Positions 28,308 to 36,273 of a stretch of DNA of 64,000 bases are shown in pieces (within the stretch, counting starts at the first letter, position 1; each line of letters begins with the position of its first letter). The stretch spans positions 4,836,001 to 4,900,000 of the forward strand of contig NZ_CP063785.1 in NCBI RefSeq assembly GCF_025860405.1. The letters run 5' to 3'. The position numbers and the translations under genes are program-made. A model generated the notes under the pieces. It was given only the letters and a program-made list of their open reading frames with translations, searched no databases and was not told the origin of the DNA. The stretch comes from Tolypothrix sp. PCC 7712 (lineage in GTDB: Bacteria; Cyanobacteriota; Cyanobacteriia; Cyanobacteriales; Nostocaceae).

Positions 28308-28340
28308 GCGATCGCAAAACTTTTAGGTCTACTGAATTTG
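28308..28340. repeat. 33-bp inverted-repeat arm at the 3' end of the aldo/keto reductase gene
   Basis: Exact reverse complement of 26806-26838. It covers the last four codons and the stop of the reductase gene and 21 bases beyond. Confidence 0.9.
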
Positions 28341-29291
28341 GCTGACTTCATTGAGGCGTTGCAGATGTGCAGGTGAGAGGGTGACATCTAAAGCAGCTAA
28401 GTTATCTTGAAACTGACTCAGCTTGCGTGCGCCAATAATGGGGATAATGACACCAGTTTGGGCGTGTAACCAAGCTAGTGCAACTTGGGAGGGTGTCTGT
28501 CCAATTTCTTGGGCTACTTGACTGACAACATCTGCGATCGCTAAATTACGTTCAGAAATACTTCCTAATGCGGCATTGGTTAATCGCCCTTGTTCATCCC
28601 CTGGTTGCGCGGGCTTGTTATACTTGCCTGTAAGGACACCACCACCCAAAGGTGACCAAGGTGTTACCGCCAAATCCAAAGCTTTTGCCATTGGAATTAA
28701 ATCTCGTTCTGGCGTGCGCTGAATTAAGCTATATTCCACTTGCAAGGCGACAAACTGCGTCCATCCTTGGTATTGGGCGATAGTATTGGCTTGGGAGATA
28801 ATCCAAGCTGGGGCGTTAGAAATGCCGATATAAAGTACTTTACCTTGACGGACGACATCATCAAGCGATCGCAAAACTTCTTCTATCGGTGTGGTAAAAT
28901 CCCAAGCGTGCAACCACAATAAATCAATGTAGTCAGTATTGAGCCGCTTCAAACTCCCTTCTAAAGACTGAATTAAATTCTTGCGATGATTACCGCTACC
29001 GTTTGGATTTTTCTGATTCTCGTTCATCCGCAACGGAAACGAGTATTTAGTTGCAACTACAAAACGTTCTCTATCTTTAGCGATTAACTCACCAACAATT
29101 TTCTCACTACTACCATCCGTGTAACCGTTGGCGGTGTCGATGAAATTTCCTCCGGCTTCTACAAAGGTATCAAAAATCTGACGACTTTCATCTTTAGAAG
29201 CACCCCAACCCCAATCTTCACCAAAAGTCATGGTACCTAAGCAAAGTTCCGAGACTCTCAACCCACTTTTACCTAAAAGTTTGTATCTCAT
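28329..29291 (-). CDS. Aldo/keto reductase
   Basis: 320 residues from ATG 29291, chosen because GGAG sits seven bases before it; an upstream in-frame ATG (29354) adds 21 residues not typical of the family. The catalytic tetrad is complete: D and Y in NFIDTANGYTDGSSE, K in VVATKYSFP, H in LLWLHAWDF. The NADPH-binding end is GVIIPIIGARKLSQFQDNLA. It reduces aldehydes or ketones; the substrate is unknown. It is convergent with nothing and may be controlled with the AraC regulator directly upstream (29426), which is on the same strand. Confidence 0.9.
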   Translation of the reverse strand: MRYKLLGKSGLRVSELCLGTMTFGEDWGWGASKDESRQIFDTFVEAGGNFIDTANGYTDGSSEKIVGELIAKDRERFVVATKYSFPLRMNENQKNPNGSGNHRKNLIQSLEGSLKRLNTDYIDLLWLHAWDFTTPIEEVLRSLDDVVRQGKVLYIGISNAPAWIISQANTIAQYQGWTQFVALQVEYSLIQRTPERDLIPMAKALDLAVTPWSPLGGGVLTGKYNKPAQPGDEQGRLTNAALGSISERNLAIADVVSQVAQEIGQTPSQVALAWLHAQTGVIIPIIGARKLSQFQDNLAALDVTLSPAHLQRLNEVSQIQ

Positions 29292-29425
29292 TGCCATCTC
29301 CATGAATTTTACTTGTGGTTTTGCTGTTTTGGTGTAGCTCAAATAATTTTTCAATCACCAAGCATTGATACAAAAGCAACTTCAATATAGAGTAGAAATT
29401 TTCTACTCTATTTGATTTGTAAATC

Positions 29426-30337
29426 CTAAACTTTCACCTTTTCTCGATAAACTTTAGGTGTTGTTCCTAGGGATTTACGGAAAACGTATGTAAAATGACT
29501 TTGACTTTGAAAACCTACTTGCTGGCAAATTTGGTCAATGGTTTGTTCAGTACGAGTTAATAACTTTTTAGCTCTTTCAATCCGACAATTTAAAACATAT
29601 TGATGCGGAGCAAAACCTGTTGATTGTTTAAATAACCGCGAAAAATGGTACATACTCATACCTGTAACTTCAGCGATTTCAGCTAAAGTCAAATCTTGCT
29701 CTAAATGCTCTTGAATATATGTCACAGCTTGTCGTAGCTTTAGCCGTGGCAGTCCCCTTTCTTTGGTATATTCAGAAACTATATTATTAGATGCAGAATA
29801 ATGTTTAAGTAGATGAATACAGAGAGTAGTTGCCAAAGATTCAATATAAACACGACTACCCAGCCCACCTGATACTAATTCTGACTGCAGTGACAGTCCT
29901 ATCTGTTTAATCATTGGGTTAGGTGCCGCAAAGTGGGGTACAATCTCGTAGCCCTGTAAATCTACAGCATCGAAAGCCGCACGAGTGAATAAAACAGGTT
30001 CGAGACTAATAACTAAAAATTCCCCTTCTGTTTTCCACCTTGATAAGTGATTGGTATTTGCTGGAATTACTACCACATCACCATAGTTGATGCGTTCAAG
30101 CTGCAACTTACCATCAAATATCCGCTCAACTTTGATGCTACCGAGGTCTAAGCCGATAATAATCAGATGCTGTTCAAAATAATGTTCTGGAGTTTCATAA
30201 CCAGGCTGTCGATGATGTTCCAAGTGAATCCCATTCCACTGGGCATCGTAGCTAGAAAGCAGTGGCGATCGCGGTAGAATTGCTGAACAGGCATCTTTTT
30301 GAGCAAAATCAATCGTTAAAACCTTCTCTGGTGGCAT
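29426..30337 (-). CDS. AraC-family transcriptional regulator
   Basis: 303 residues from ATG 30337 (a GTG three codons upstream is possible). The N-terminal ~190 residues have a cupin-like sensing domain (YGDVVVIPANTNHLSRW). The C-terminal ~100 are two helix-turn-helix units of the AraC/XylS type: DLTLAEIAEVTGMSMYHFSR, LFKQSTGFAPHQYVLNCRIE, then ICQQVGFQSQSHFTYVFRKS. It reads in the same direction as, and just upstream of, the aldo/keto reductase, and divergently from the DCC protein at 30501, so either could be its target; that is inference. Confidence 0.92.
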   Translation of the reverse strand: MPPEKVLTIDFAQKDACSAILPRSPLLSSYDAQWNGIHLEHHRQPGYETPEHYFEQHLIIIGLDLGSIKVERIFDGKLQLERINYGDVVVIPANTNHLSRWKTEGEFLVISLEPVLFTRAAFDAVDLQGYEIVPHFAAPNPMIKQIGLSLQSELVSGGLGSRVYIESLATTLCIHLLKHYSASNNIVSEYTKERGLPRLKLRQAVTYIQEHLEQDLTLAEIAEVTGMSMYHFSRLFKQSTGFAPHQYVLNCRIERAKKLLTRTEQTIDQICQQVGFQSQSHFTYVFRKSLGTTPKVYREKVKV

Positions 30338-30500
30338 TATTCTCACCCCAACAAGTACTCAGTTTCCAGTGTAAAGCTATACTTAATCATTTAAATACTG
30401 TAGATACTCTTGGAATGAGTAGCTAAGTTAAATTTACATATAGCAATATAATCTCATCATTTTAAAGCTAACCGCTCGTTTAAGGGTATAAACAAGGATA

Positions 30501-30911
30501 ATGAATTATTACGTAATCTACGATGGCAATTGCAATCTCTGCGTTACCTTAGTGCAGTTATTAGAGAGCTTAGATCAAGGTAAGCTGTTTCGTTACAGCC
30601 CCATGCAAGACGAACAGACACTTCCCCAATTTGGCATTACACCCCAAGATTGCGAACAGGGGATGATGTTGATTGATGCTAATGCACCAGCAAAACGTTG
30701 GCAAGGCAGTAACGCCGCAGAAGAAATAGGCAAGTTATTGCCGCTAGGAAGTGTATTTGTCGATGCTTATCGCGCATTACCAGGTGTGAAGTGGGCAGGC
30801 GATCGCTTTTACGAACAAATCCGCGATCATCGTTATACTATCTTTGGTAAACGTGACAGTACCTATCAATCTTCATTTTGTATAGATGGTAGCTGTCAAA
30901 CTAATTCGTAA
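30501..30911 (+). CDS. DCC-family (DUF393) thiol-disulfide oxidoreductase-like protein
   Basis: 136 residues. The family-defining D-x-x-C-x-x-C motif is at YDGNCNLC (residues 8-15), in a thioredoxin-like opening strand-helix. The rest follows the family plan (GSNAAEEIGKLLPLG, then YRALPGVKWAGDRFYEQIRD). A second Cys pair near the end (FCIDGSC) may also be redox-active. The function is unproven. ATG 30501 is preceded by AAGGA eight bases upstream. It is divergent from the AraC gene with a 150-bp shared promoter region. Confidence 0.85.
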   Translation: MNYYVIYDGNCNLCVTLVQLLESLDQGKLFRYSPMQDEQTLPQFGITPQDCEQGMMLIDANAPAKRWQGSNAAEEIGKLLPLGSVFVDAYRALPGVKWAGDRFYEQIRDHRYTIFGKRDSTYQSSFCIDGSCQTNS

Positions 30912-30945
30912 TTCGTAATTCGTAATTATGAATTTTTAAACTATG

Positions 30946-31011
30946 GGCGACAAATTGTAGGGGCAAGGCATTGCCTTGCCCTCTAGAATATATTGATGTG
31001 TCGCAAACACT
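30946..31011 (+). repeat. Dispersed repeat family B, partial copy
   Basis: GCGACAAATTGTAGGGGCAA, a GGCATTGCC palindrome, then CTCTAGAATATATTGATGTG and TCGCAAACA. It matches the central and right parts of 62413-62509; the outer inverted ends are missing. Confidence 0.75.
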
Positions 31012-31046
31012 ATAGGAATCCGATTTGATTATTGAAAAATCTAAGT

Positions 31047-31132
31047 ATGTGTAGGGTGCGTTATCACGAAGTGTAACGCACCGTATTCTCAGCTTTGGTG
31101 CGTTGCGCTACGCGACAACACACCCTACGTCT
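31047..31132. repeat. Two short palindromic repeats (GGTGCGTT...AACGCACC type)
   Basis: TAGGGTGCGTTATCACGAAG with TGTAACGCACC, then TGGTGCGTTGCGCTACGCGA with CAACACACCCTAC. The same palindrome family is at 22650, 25884, 42672, 57597, 59857 and 62140. Confidence 0.75.
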
Positions 31133-31263
31133 AGTTCAGAAATCAAATATGAATCCTATATTTGACTTTGTATTATACGCAGAAACCTACAGTTTTACAC
31201 CCTTATATATATGTTGTAATCTGTTTCCAAATCTGCCTAAATGTCTTAATGACCCATTACCAA

Positions 31264-32193
31264 TTACCCATTACCATGACTAGACAACCTTGTCATTTCA
31301 AATAATTGCTGGGCATTCTTGCCTAAAAAAGCATCAAAAATTTTATGTTTTCCTGGTTCTATTTCAACATGGTAACGTTGAGCAATTTCATAATAAGCAT
31401 AAGTCCAGGGAATTTGAATTTCTGTATTATTGCTATCATCCAAAACAGTTACCATTTCTGTTACAGCTTGCGTGGCTGTTTGACGCAAACCACAAGCAAT
31501 ATTACCCTCTATCTCGGCTTTCATAGGCACGCCCAAGTTAACTAAACCTGCAACTGTCGTGTCAATATCTGGGTATTTTGCAGTATTTTGGCGATTGACA
31601 AAGCCTGTAAAATGGTTGACTGCATAACCATGCAACAGCACCCAAGCGCCATATTGAGTTACCTGATTCACCTCTTCCACAACAGAAAGTTGGGGAGTTT
31701 TCCAAGGACGGGTAAATATTTTATGAAATTTTTGAGCAATATTTTTTTCGTCCTCATCTTCTTTGATTGAAGTAGCTAGAGAATAGATAAATTTTTCATC
31801 AATTGATGATACTGTTTGATAAATGAGTTGAGCAATTCTCTCAGGTAATTCATCTACTATTAGCTCGCTAATAAATAGCTTAGGCAAGTCAAATTCTGCT
31901 TGTTGGGGATGACTATAATGACGAGCATATAAATGAGTTTCGGGGAAAATATATTCCCCTGCTGCTACATATCCTAAAGCTGTAGCTAATTGTTCCAAAT
32001 AATTAATCCCCAAATTAACTTTACCGCTTGGCGTATCAAGAGATAGACGCAAAGAACGTAAAGCAATGTGGTCATTTGCAACAGTTCCACCCACCGCAGT
32101 AATCATTTCTTGATAGGTGCGGGCGTAACTTACTCTGGTGCTGTATTCCTCCCACAGCGATGAAAACAGATGAAGGGCTATTTGGGGTTTCAT
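31264..32193 (-). CDS. DUF1338 / 2-oxoadipate dioxygenase-decarboxylase family protein
   Basis: 309 residues. The DUF1338 family includes HglS, which turns 2-oxoadipate into D-2-hydroxyglutarate in lysine breakdown. Candidate iron ligands follow the family pattern: H42 (NDHIALRSL), H194 (GYAVNHFTGF) and E268 (YAYYEIAQR). The protein is shorter than the ~450-residue HglS, as in other DUF1338 members. The end of the gene runs into simple ATTACCC repeats. It lies 120 bases downstream of a class III aminotransferase on the same strand, suggesting a two-step amino-acid (possibly 2-aminoadipate or lysine) route; the substrate is inference. Confidence 0.75.
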   Translation of the reverse strand: MKPQIALHLFSSLWEEYSTRVSYARTYQEMITAVGGTVANDHIALRSLRLSLDTPSGKVNLGINYLEQLATALGYVAAGEYIFPETHLYARHYSHPQQAEFDLPKLFISELIVDELPERIAQLIYQTVSSIDEKFIYSLATSIKEDEDEKNIAQKFHKIFTRPWKTPQLSVVEEVNQVTQYGAWVLLHGYAVNHFTGFVNRQNTAKYPDIDTTVAGLVNLGVPMKAEIEGNIACGLRQTATQAVTEMVTVLDDSNNTEIQIPWTYAYYEIAQRYHVEIEPGKHKIFDAFLGKNAQQLFEMTRLSSHGNG

Positions 32194-32240
32194 AAGCTAA
32201 ACAATTTTAAATTTTAGATTTGAATACATTAGCTGGATTT

Positions 32241-32273
32241 AGATCCCCGACTTCTTGGAGAAGTCGGGGATCT
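32241..32273. repeat. 33-bp palindrome (AGATCCCCGACTTCTT...)
   Basis: AGATCCCCGACTTCT and AGAAGTCGGGGATCT form a perfect stem with a three-base loop. The same palindrome occurs at 55356-55388. Here it stands between two same-strand genes and could attenuate or end the first transcript. Confidence 0.8.
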
Positions 32274-32316
32274 GAGCAGCAAGTTTGACTAAATTAATGC
32301 AAGTTATAATGTGCAA

Positions 32317-33615
32317 TTAGGAACTTAAGATATCTGAGAGAATATCTAAAGCAATATGAATTTGATTGCTATCGATAACTAAAGGTGGGCAAAAACGAAT
32401 TGCGGCTTTACCACAACCAAGCAATAATAAACCTCGTTTGAAAGCTTCTTGAATTATGCGATCGCGCAGATTACGATCAAGATTACCTTCTTCATTGTAT
32501 AAATCCACCGCTACCATTAAACCTTTACCCCGTGGTAACGATAGGCGGGGAAATTTTTCATGTAATTGAGTTAAACCTGTTTGCAATAACTCTCCCATTT
32601 GCAAGGCGTTAGCAATTAAACCACCTTCTAATAGTTTGAGTGTTGCAATCCCAGCCGCGCAAGCTACGGGATTTCCACCAAATGTTGTAGCATGGGCCCC
32701 TGGAGGCCAAGTCATTAATTCTGGACGAGAGAGAATTGCACCTAAAGGTAAACCGCTAGCGATACCTTTGGCTGTGGTAATAATATCAGGCATCACACAC
32801 CAATGCTCAATGGCAAATAAGCATCCGGTGCGCCCCATCCCCGATTGCACTTCATCAACTACCATCAGGATGCCATAGCGATCGCATATTTCCCGAATTC
32901 TTTGTAAAAAACCATCTTCGGGTACGATGTAACCACCTTCTCCTTGTATCGCTTCCACAACAATTGCTGCTACCTCCTGGGGTGGTAACATCGTCGGGAA
33001 TAAATGTTTTTCTAAATAATCTAAGCTGGCGTGAGTACCGTAGGGAATATGAGTGACACCGGGTACAAAGGGGCCAAAATTCTGTCTTTGCACTACTTTA
33101 GAAGCAGTCAGAGACATTGCACCATAAGTCCGTCCGTGGAATGCGCCTAAAAATGCCACGATTTGCGATCGCTTGGTGTAATATCGAGCTAGTTTAATTG
33201 CTCCTTCATTCGATTCCGCCCCGGAATTGGTAAAAAATACCTTAGCACCTGCGGGAAAAGGGGCGCGACTAGCTAATTTTTCGGCTAATTCCACCATCGG
33301 TTCATAATAAAAATCAGTCCCCGACATATGTAGAAGATTTGCTGACTGTGCTTGAATAGCTGCAATCACTTCCGGGTGTGCGTGTCCGGTATTAGTCACC
33401 GCAATCCCTGCAGTCATATCTAAGAAAACATTACCGTCAACATCCTCCACCATACAACCCTCACCCCTAGCCACAACCAAGGGATAATCTCTTGTATAAG
33501 AAGGAGAAGTTACAGCGCGATCGCGTTCTATAATTGCTTGAGCATGAGGCCCCGGTAAAGAAGTAACTAAACTTGGTACACGGGGTAAACCAAGATTCAC
33601 AGGGATACTCAACAT
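32317..33615 (-). CDS. Class III aminotransferase (acetylornithine/4-aminobutyrate type)
   Basis: 432 residues with the fold-type I class III pattern: MTAGIAVTNTGHAHPEVIAA, FFTNSGAESNEGAIKLARYY, FHGRTYGAMSLTASK, PIQGEGGYI-like block AIQGEGGYIVP, LMVVDEVQSGMGRTG, and the PLP lysine in DIITTAKGIASGLPLGAI. Proteins of this set act on acetylornithine, 4-aminobutyrate, lysine or ornithine; sequence inspection cannot decide. The gene downstream is a DUF1338 dioxygenase that in one characterised case takes 2-oxoadipate, the keto acid of 2-aminoadipate, which would suit a lysine pathway. The ATG at 33615 gives the full-length family start. Confidence 0.88.
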   Translation of the reverse strand: MLSIPVNLGLPRVPSLVTSLPGPHAQAIIERDRAVTSPSYTRDYPLVVARGEGCMVEDVDGNVFLDMTAGIAVTNTGHAHPEVIAAIQAQSANLLHMSGTDFYYEPMVELAEKLASRAPFPAGAKVFFTNSGAESNEGAIKLARYYTKRSQIVAFLGAFHGRTYGAMSLTASKVVQRQNFGPFVPGVTHIPYGTHASLDYLEKHLFPTMLPPQEVAAIVVEAIQGEGGYIVPEDGFLQRIREICDRYGILMVVDEVQSGMGRTGCLFAIEHWCVMPDIITTAKGIASGLPLGAILSRPELMTWPPGAHATTFGGNPVACAAGIATLKLLEGGLIANALQMGELLQTGLTQLHEKFPRLSLPRGKGLMVAVDLYNEEGNLDRNLRDRIIQEAFKRGLLLLGCGKAAIRFCPPLVIDSNQIHIALDILSDILSS

Positions 33616-33714
33616 ATTTTTTTAGATTTTTTTAAGATAATGTTTGATTAAAAACTGAGGTTTTAACTATTGCAGTAGCATTTGATTCTCTTTGCTAAAG
33701 ATTTATGCTTAATG

Positions 33715-33925
33715 GGGATTGGGGATTGGGGAACTCGGGGCCCCCTCTGGGGATAAGGGGTAATGGGGATTGGGGATTGGGGACTAGGGACTGGGGACTG
33801 GGTAATGGGTAATGGGTAATGGGTAATGGTAATTGGTAATGGGTGTTTTTTATTTCTTCCTCATCTTCCTCATCTTCCTCATCTTCCTCATCTCCCTCAT
33901 CTCCCTCATCTCCCCAATCCCCTCA
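33715..33925. repeat. Repeat E copy plus GGGTAAT and CTCATCTTC arrays
   Basis: One copy of GGGGAACTCGGGGCCCCCTC, then GGGTAAT heptamers, then a CTTCCTCAT/CTCCCTCAT 9-bp array (complement of the GAGATGAGG unit). The ORF through the array (poly-Ser) is not a gene. Confidence 0.85.
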
Positions 33926-33974
33926 TCATCTAGATTTGGCAATTTGGCAGATATTTTTATTACTAAATTGGTAT

Positions 33975-34054
33975 CTTAAAACTCGCGAATGTCTTTGTGC
34001 GACAATACCGACTTGCAGAATCCCCTGGCTAATCACCGGGGGTCTTTTTTTATT
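33975..34054 (+). ncRNA. Candidate small RNA with strong terminator
   Basis: About 70-80 bases of unique sequence after the repeat tract end in a textbook terminator. Upstream, TATCTT near 33972 may be part of a -10 box. No reading frame with a ribosome site leads into it and both neighbouring genes point away or end elsewhere, so the terminator needs a transcript of its own. I cannot name the RNA; the nitrogen-regulated NsiR4 class (about 70 nt) is one to compare. Confidence 0.45.
34021..34052 (+). terminator. Rho-independent terminator with no coding gene upstream
   Basis: CCCCTGG and CCGGGGG form a seven-pair stem (one G-U) around CTAATCA, followed by TCTTTTTTT. On the plus strand it has no upstream protein gene within 400 bases. 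Confidence 0.85.
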
Positions 34055-34135
34055 GTTAACTGTTGACTGTTAACTATCAACAGTCAACAGTCAACCAACC
34101 TGATTAGTAAGTATGTAATTTCAATATGTAATAGG

Positions 34136-34411
34136 TTAGTTATTTTGCTCTGGGCGTTTGCGAAATAAGCCTGTCATACTTAAACCAGTAATTAACAAGC
34201 CTACTAATCCCAAACCATTCAAAATTGGATAGATTTTACCTAAACGTAATATCTCAAAAGTATGAATACTCAGCAAAAATTCGCCTAACTCACCTTGGTG
34301 GAACCATTCATCTACGATGGTATAGCCCATACCAGTAAGCACAGTCAAAAATAAGGGTATACATAAAGCGATCGCAATTTGGCGATGATATTTGCGAAAC
34401 ATCCGGTTCAT
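34136..34411 (-). CDS. Small two-helix membrane protein, PepSY-TM-like
   Basis: 91 residues: a basic start (MNRMFRKYHRQ), a hydrophobic helix (IAIALCIPLFLTVLTGMGY), a short loop, and a second helix (IYPILNGLGLVGLLITGLSM) ending in a basic tail. The RKYHR.IA....P......TG.GY pattern resembles the membrane helices of PepSY-associated proteins, without the PepSY domain itself. It is probably in the inner membrane. No partner gene is adjacent and the function is unknown. Confidence 0.65.
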   Translation of the reverse strand: MNRMFRKYHRQIAIALCIPLFLTVLTGMGYTIVDEWFHQGELGEFLLSIHTFEILRLGKIYPILNGLGLVGLLITGLSMTGLFRKRPEQNN

Positions 34412-34584
34412 AAAGCTTCTCTAGTACAGTAACTTTCAGGTTAGCAAATACAGTTGTCAAATCAGGCCTATTTTTGTGTATGCTTTATGACTGGATGTCA
34501 TGGGGCATAGGGCATAGGGCATGGTAATAGGTAATCGGTAATTTTTTCTCCCCTGCTCCCCTGCTCCCTCTGCTCTCATCCCCC

Positions 34585-35100
34585 TCATCTCCCCAACCCC
34601 CAATCTATCCCCAACTCAGCCTTCTTACGCTTTTTAGGGACTTTCTCGCCGTAGCCTAATTTCCAGTTGGTGGGTTGCTGCAATTCACCTACCTTACCTT
34701 GGGCAATTAGCCATAGAGCAATTCGTGTATTTAAATACCCTTTAACTAAGTAATGCCCAGGAGGAGCCTGAATGCCTTCACTGTGTGGGCTAGGAATATT
34801 ATGTATAGTTCCACAGTCTGTATCATTATCAGGTAGTGTAACTTGCATTACATAGTCAGTTTTATATTGATTGGGGACTGCAAATACAGCATAGACGTGA
34901 TGTTGACCGCGCCAAGGCTGAATTACTATTTTTTCAGGATAGGCATAGTATTTTTGACCTTTAGTAGCAATAAATTTTGATGGCTGACAAACAGGAATTC
35001 GCGATCGCTTGCGGCTGAAGTAGGAAAAACCTAAGATACCAACTAAACTCAGCGCCACAAAAATGTAAATGAATTGATGTTTTCGCACTTGCTCGATCAA
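34585..35100 (-). CDS. Single-pass membrane protein of unknown function
   Basis: 171 residues. After MIEQVRKHQ comes one transmembrane helix (FIYIFVALSLVGILGFSYF) with a basic stop (SRKRSR), then an extracytoplasmic domain with two Cys (VCQPS and DCGTIHN) and many aromatic residues. I do not recognise the family. The last ~8 residues (ELGIDWGLGR) are encoded by a GGGGATT-type simple repeat, so the original end was probably lost or extended when the repeat grew. It is expressed leftward with no close neighbour. Confidence 0.6.
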   Translation of the reverse strand: MIEQVRKHQFIYIFVALSLVGILGFSYFSRKRSRIPVCQPSKFIATKGQKYYAYPEKIVIQPWRGQHHVYAVFAVPNQYKTDYVMQVTLPDNDTDCGTIHNIPSPHSEGIQAPPGHYLVKGYLNTRIALWLIAQGKVGELQQPTNWKLGYGEKVPKKRKKAELGIDWGLGR

Positions 35101-35247
35101 GGACTACGGTTTTTTGGTTATATTCTAGCGAGCCAAAAAAAATACGTAGGTATCACCCTACGTAGACATCGCTTTCCATTCATTCAAAGGCGATCGCATT
35201 CCAGCAGTACAATTTTGGTTTGCTATCTCCTGAAAGTGTTTCAGCCT

Positions 35248-35359
35248 CAATATTGCTCGGTTAAGGATTTTCAAGTTGGAATTTGGTTTGGGGAAAAGGT
35301 TAAAGGGTAAGGGTTAAAGGTTGTTTCTTACCCCTTTTCCCCTTAACCGACAAATATTG
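35248..35359. mobile_element. MITE-like element, family A, copy 3
   Basis: 112 bp, shorter in the pyrimidine tract than the other copies. Ends CAATATTGCTCGGTTAAGG and CCTTAACCGACAAATATTG. Flanked by GTTTCAGCCT on both sides, a perfect 10-bp target duplication. Confidence 0.88.
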
Positions 35360-35371
35360 GTTTCAGCCTAA

Positions 35372-35863
35372 TTAAACAGGTACAGTTAATTTATCTTGTT
35401 CGCGGGCTGCGACTACCAGAACTAAACAAAGAAGTGCGATCGCTTTTTGCCATTCCTGACGGACTTTAACGCTTTCTACTCCATCAAATAAGGCTATCAA
35501 GCGGGGAATGGAAGCCTCTAAAGCTTTACGTGGTACGGGACGGTGTAAATCCACTAAGTTAGTTAAACTTTCGCGATGATGAACAAAACCAATTACCCAG
35601 GCTGTTGTGTGATCGGGACTTTCAGGAACGCGCTTCACACCTAACTCATTTTTTAGCCAGTTATAAAAAGGTGGTAATTCTTTGGCTAAAACTGCTCCGG
35701 CTGTTGGTAATGTTTCCTTGAGCAAAGAACTATCTAAACTATCTAGCTTTTGCTTTAATTCCGGTGAATTCAAAAATTCATTGAGTGGGTGAGATAGTAT
35801 TACTTCTAATTGAGGTTGAGCAATATCTGAGTATTGGGCGAAAGTAGAAATTAGTGATTGCAT
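35372..35863 (-). CDS. Hypothetical protein, third gene of the methyltransferase-cupin operon
   Basis: 163 residues, soluble, mostly helical (LKQKLDSLDSSLLKETLPTA; HHRESLTNLVDLHRPVPRKA). No family is recognised. It starts 17 bases past the cupin stop on the same strand, so it is co-transcribed with the cupin and the methyltransferase. A His pair (FVHHRE) is present but no metal motif is clear. The element at 35248-35359 lies just past its stop. Confidence 0.65.
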   Translation of the reverse strand: MQSLISTFAQYSDIAQPQLEVILSHPLNEFLNSPELKQKLDSLDSSLLKETLPTAGAVLAKELPPFYNWLKNELGVKRVPESPDHTTAWVIGFVHHRESLTNLVDLHRPVPRKALEASIPRLIALFDGVESVKVRQEWQKAIALLCLVLVVAAREQDKLTVPV

Positions 35864-35880
35864 AGTTCTTGATCCAAAAA

Positions 35881-36228
35881 TTAATTGTTATCTGGTGCTT
35901 TTGCGGAAAGTATGAGCAAAAAGCTGAGATTTTCTGCAGTTTGTAAAGCGTGAGGTGCATTAGCAGGCATAAAAACTAAAACCCCAGGTTCTAGGACAAT
36001 ATTCTCCCCGCATAAAGTTAGTAAACCTTTACCTTCAATGACGCTGATTGTGGCATTGCGAGTTGAGGTATGTTCTGAAATTTCTGTATTAGCTGCTAGA
36101 CAAAATAAGGTATATTGACAAACTTGGTCTTTCAACAGTACTTTACTGAGAACTCCACTATGGGGATATTCAATTTGTGTTTGCAATTGAGTAACAAAAG
36201 ATTGATTACTTGTGATGGTGGAAGTCAT
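35881..36228 (-). CDS. Small cupin-domain protein
   Basis: 115 residues forming a single cupin barrel. Motif 1 is degenerate (AANTEISEHTSTRNATISVI, with E, H and T in place of the usual H-x-H pair), and motif 2 is PGVLVFMPANAPHALQTAE, keeping the His. Such proteins bind small molecules or act as enzymes. It lies 45 bases downstream of the methyltransferase and 17 upstream of the next gene on the same strand. The altered metal site suggests ligand binding, which is inference. Confidence 0.8.
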   Translation of the reverse strand: MTSTITSNQSFVTQLQTQIEYPHSGVLSKVLLKDQVCQYTLFCLAANTEISEHTSTRNATISVIEGKGLLTLCGENIVLEPGVLVFMPANAPHALQTAENLSFLLILSAKAPDNN

Positions 36229-36273
36229 ATTTTCAAGGAATAATAAACCGACGAAGGAAGCAGATTAATAATG

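Larger units (their letters stand above)
30912..31263. other. Gene-free interval filled with repeats
   Basis: Contains ATTCGTA heptamers (30904-30928), a family B repeat (30946-31011), and two GTGCGTT...AACGCAC palindromes (31047-31132). No gene is visible. Confidence 0.6.
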
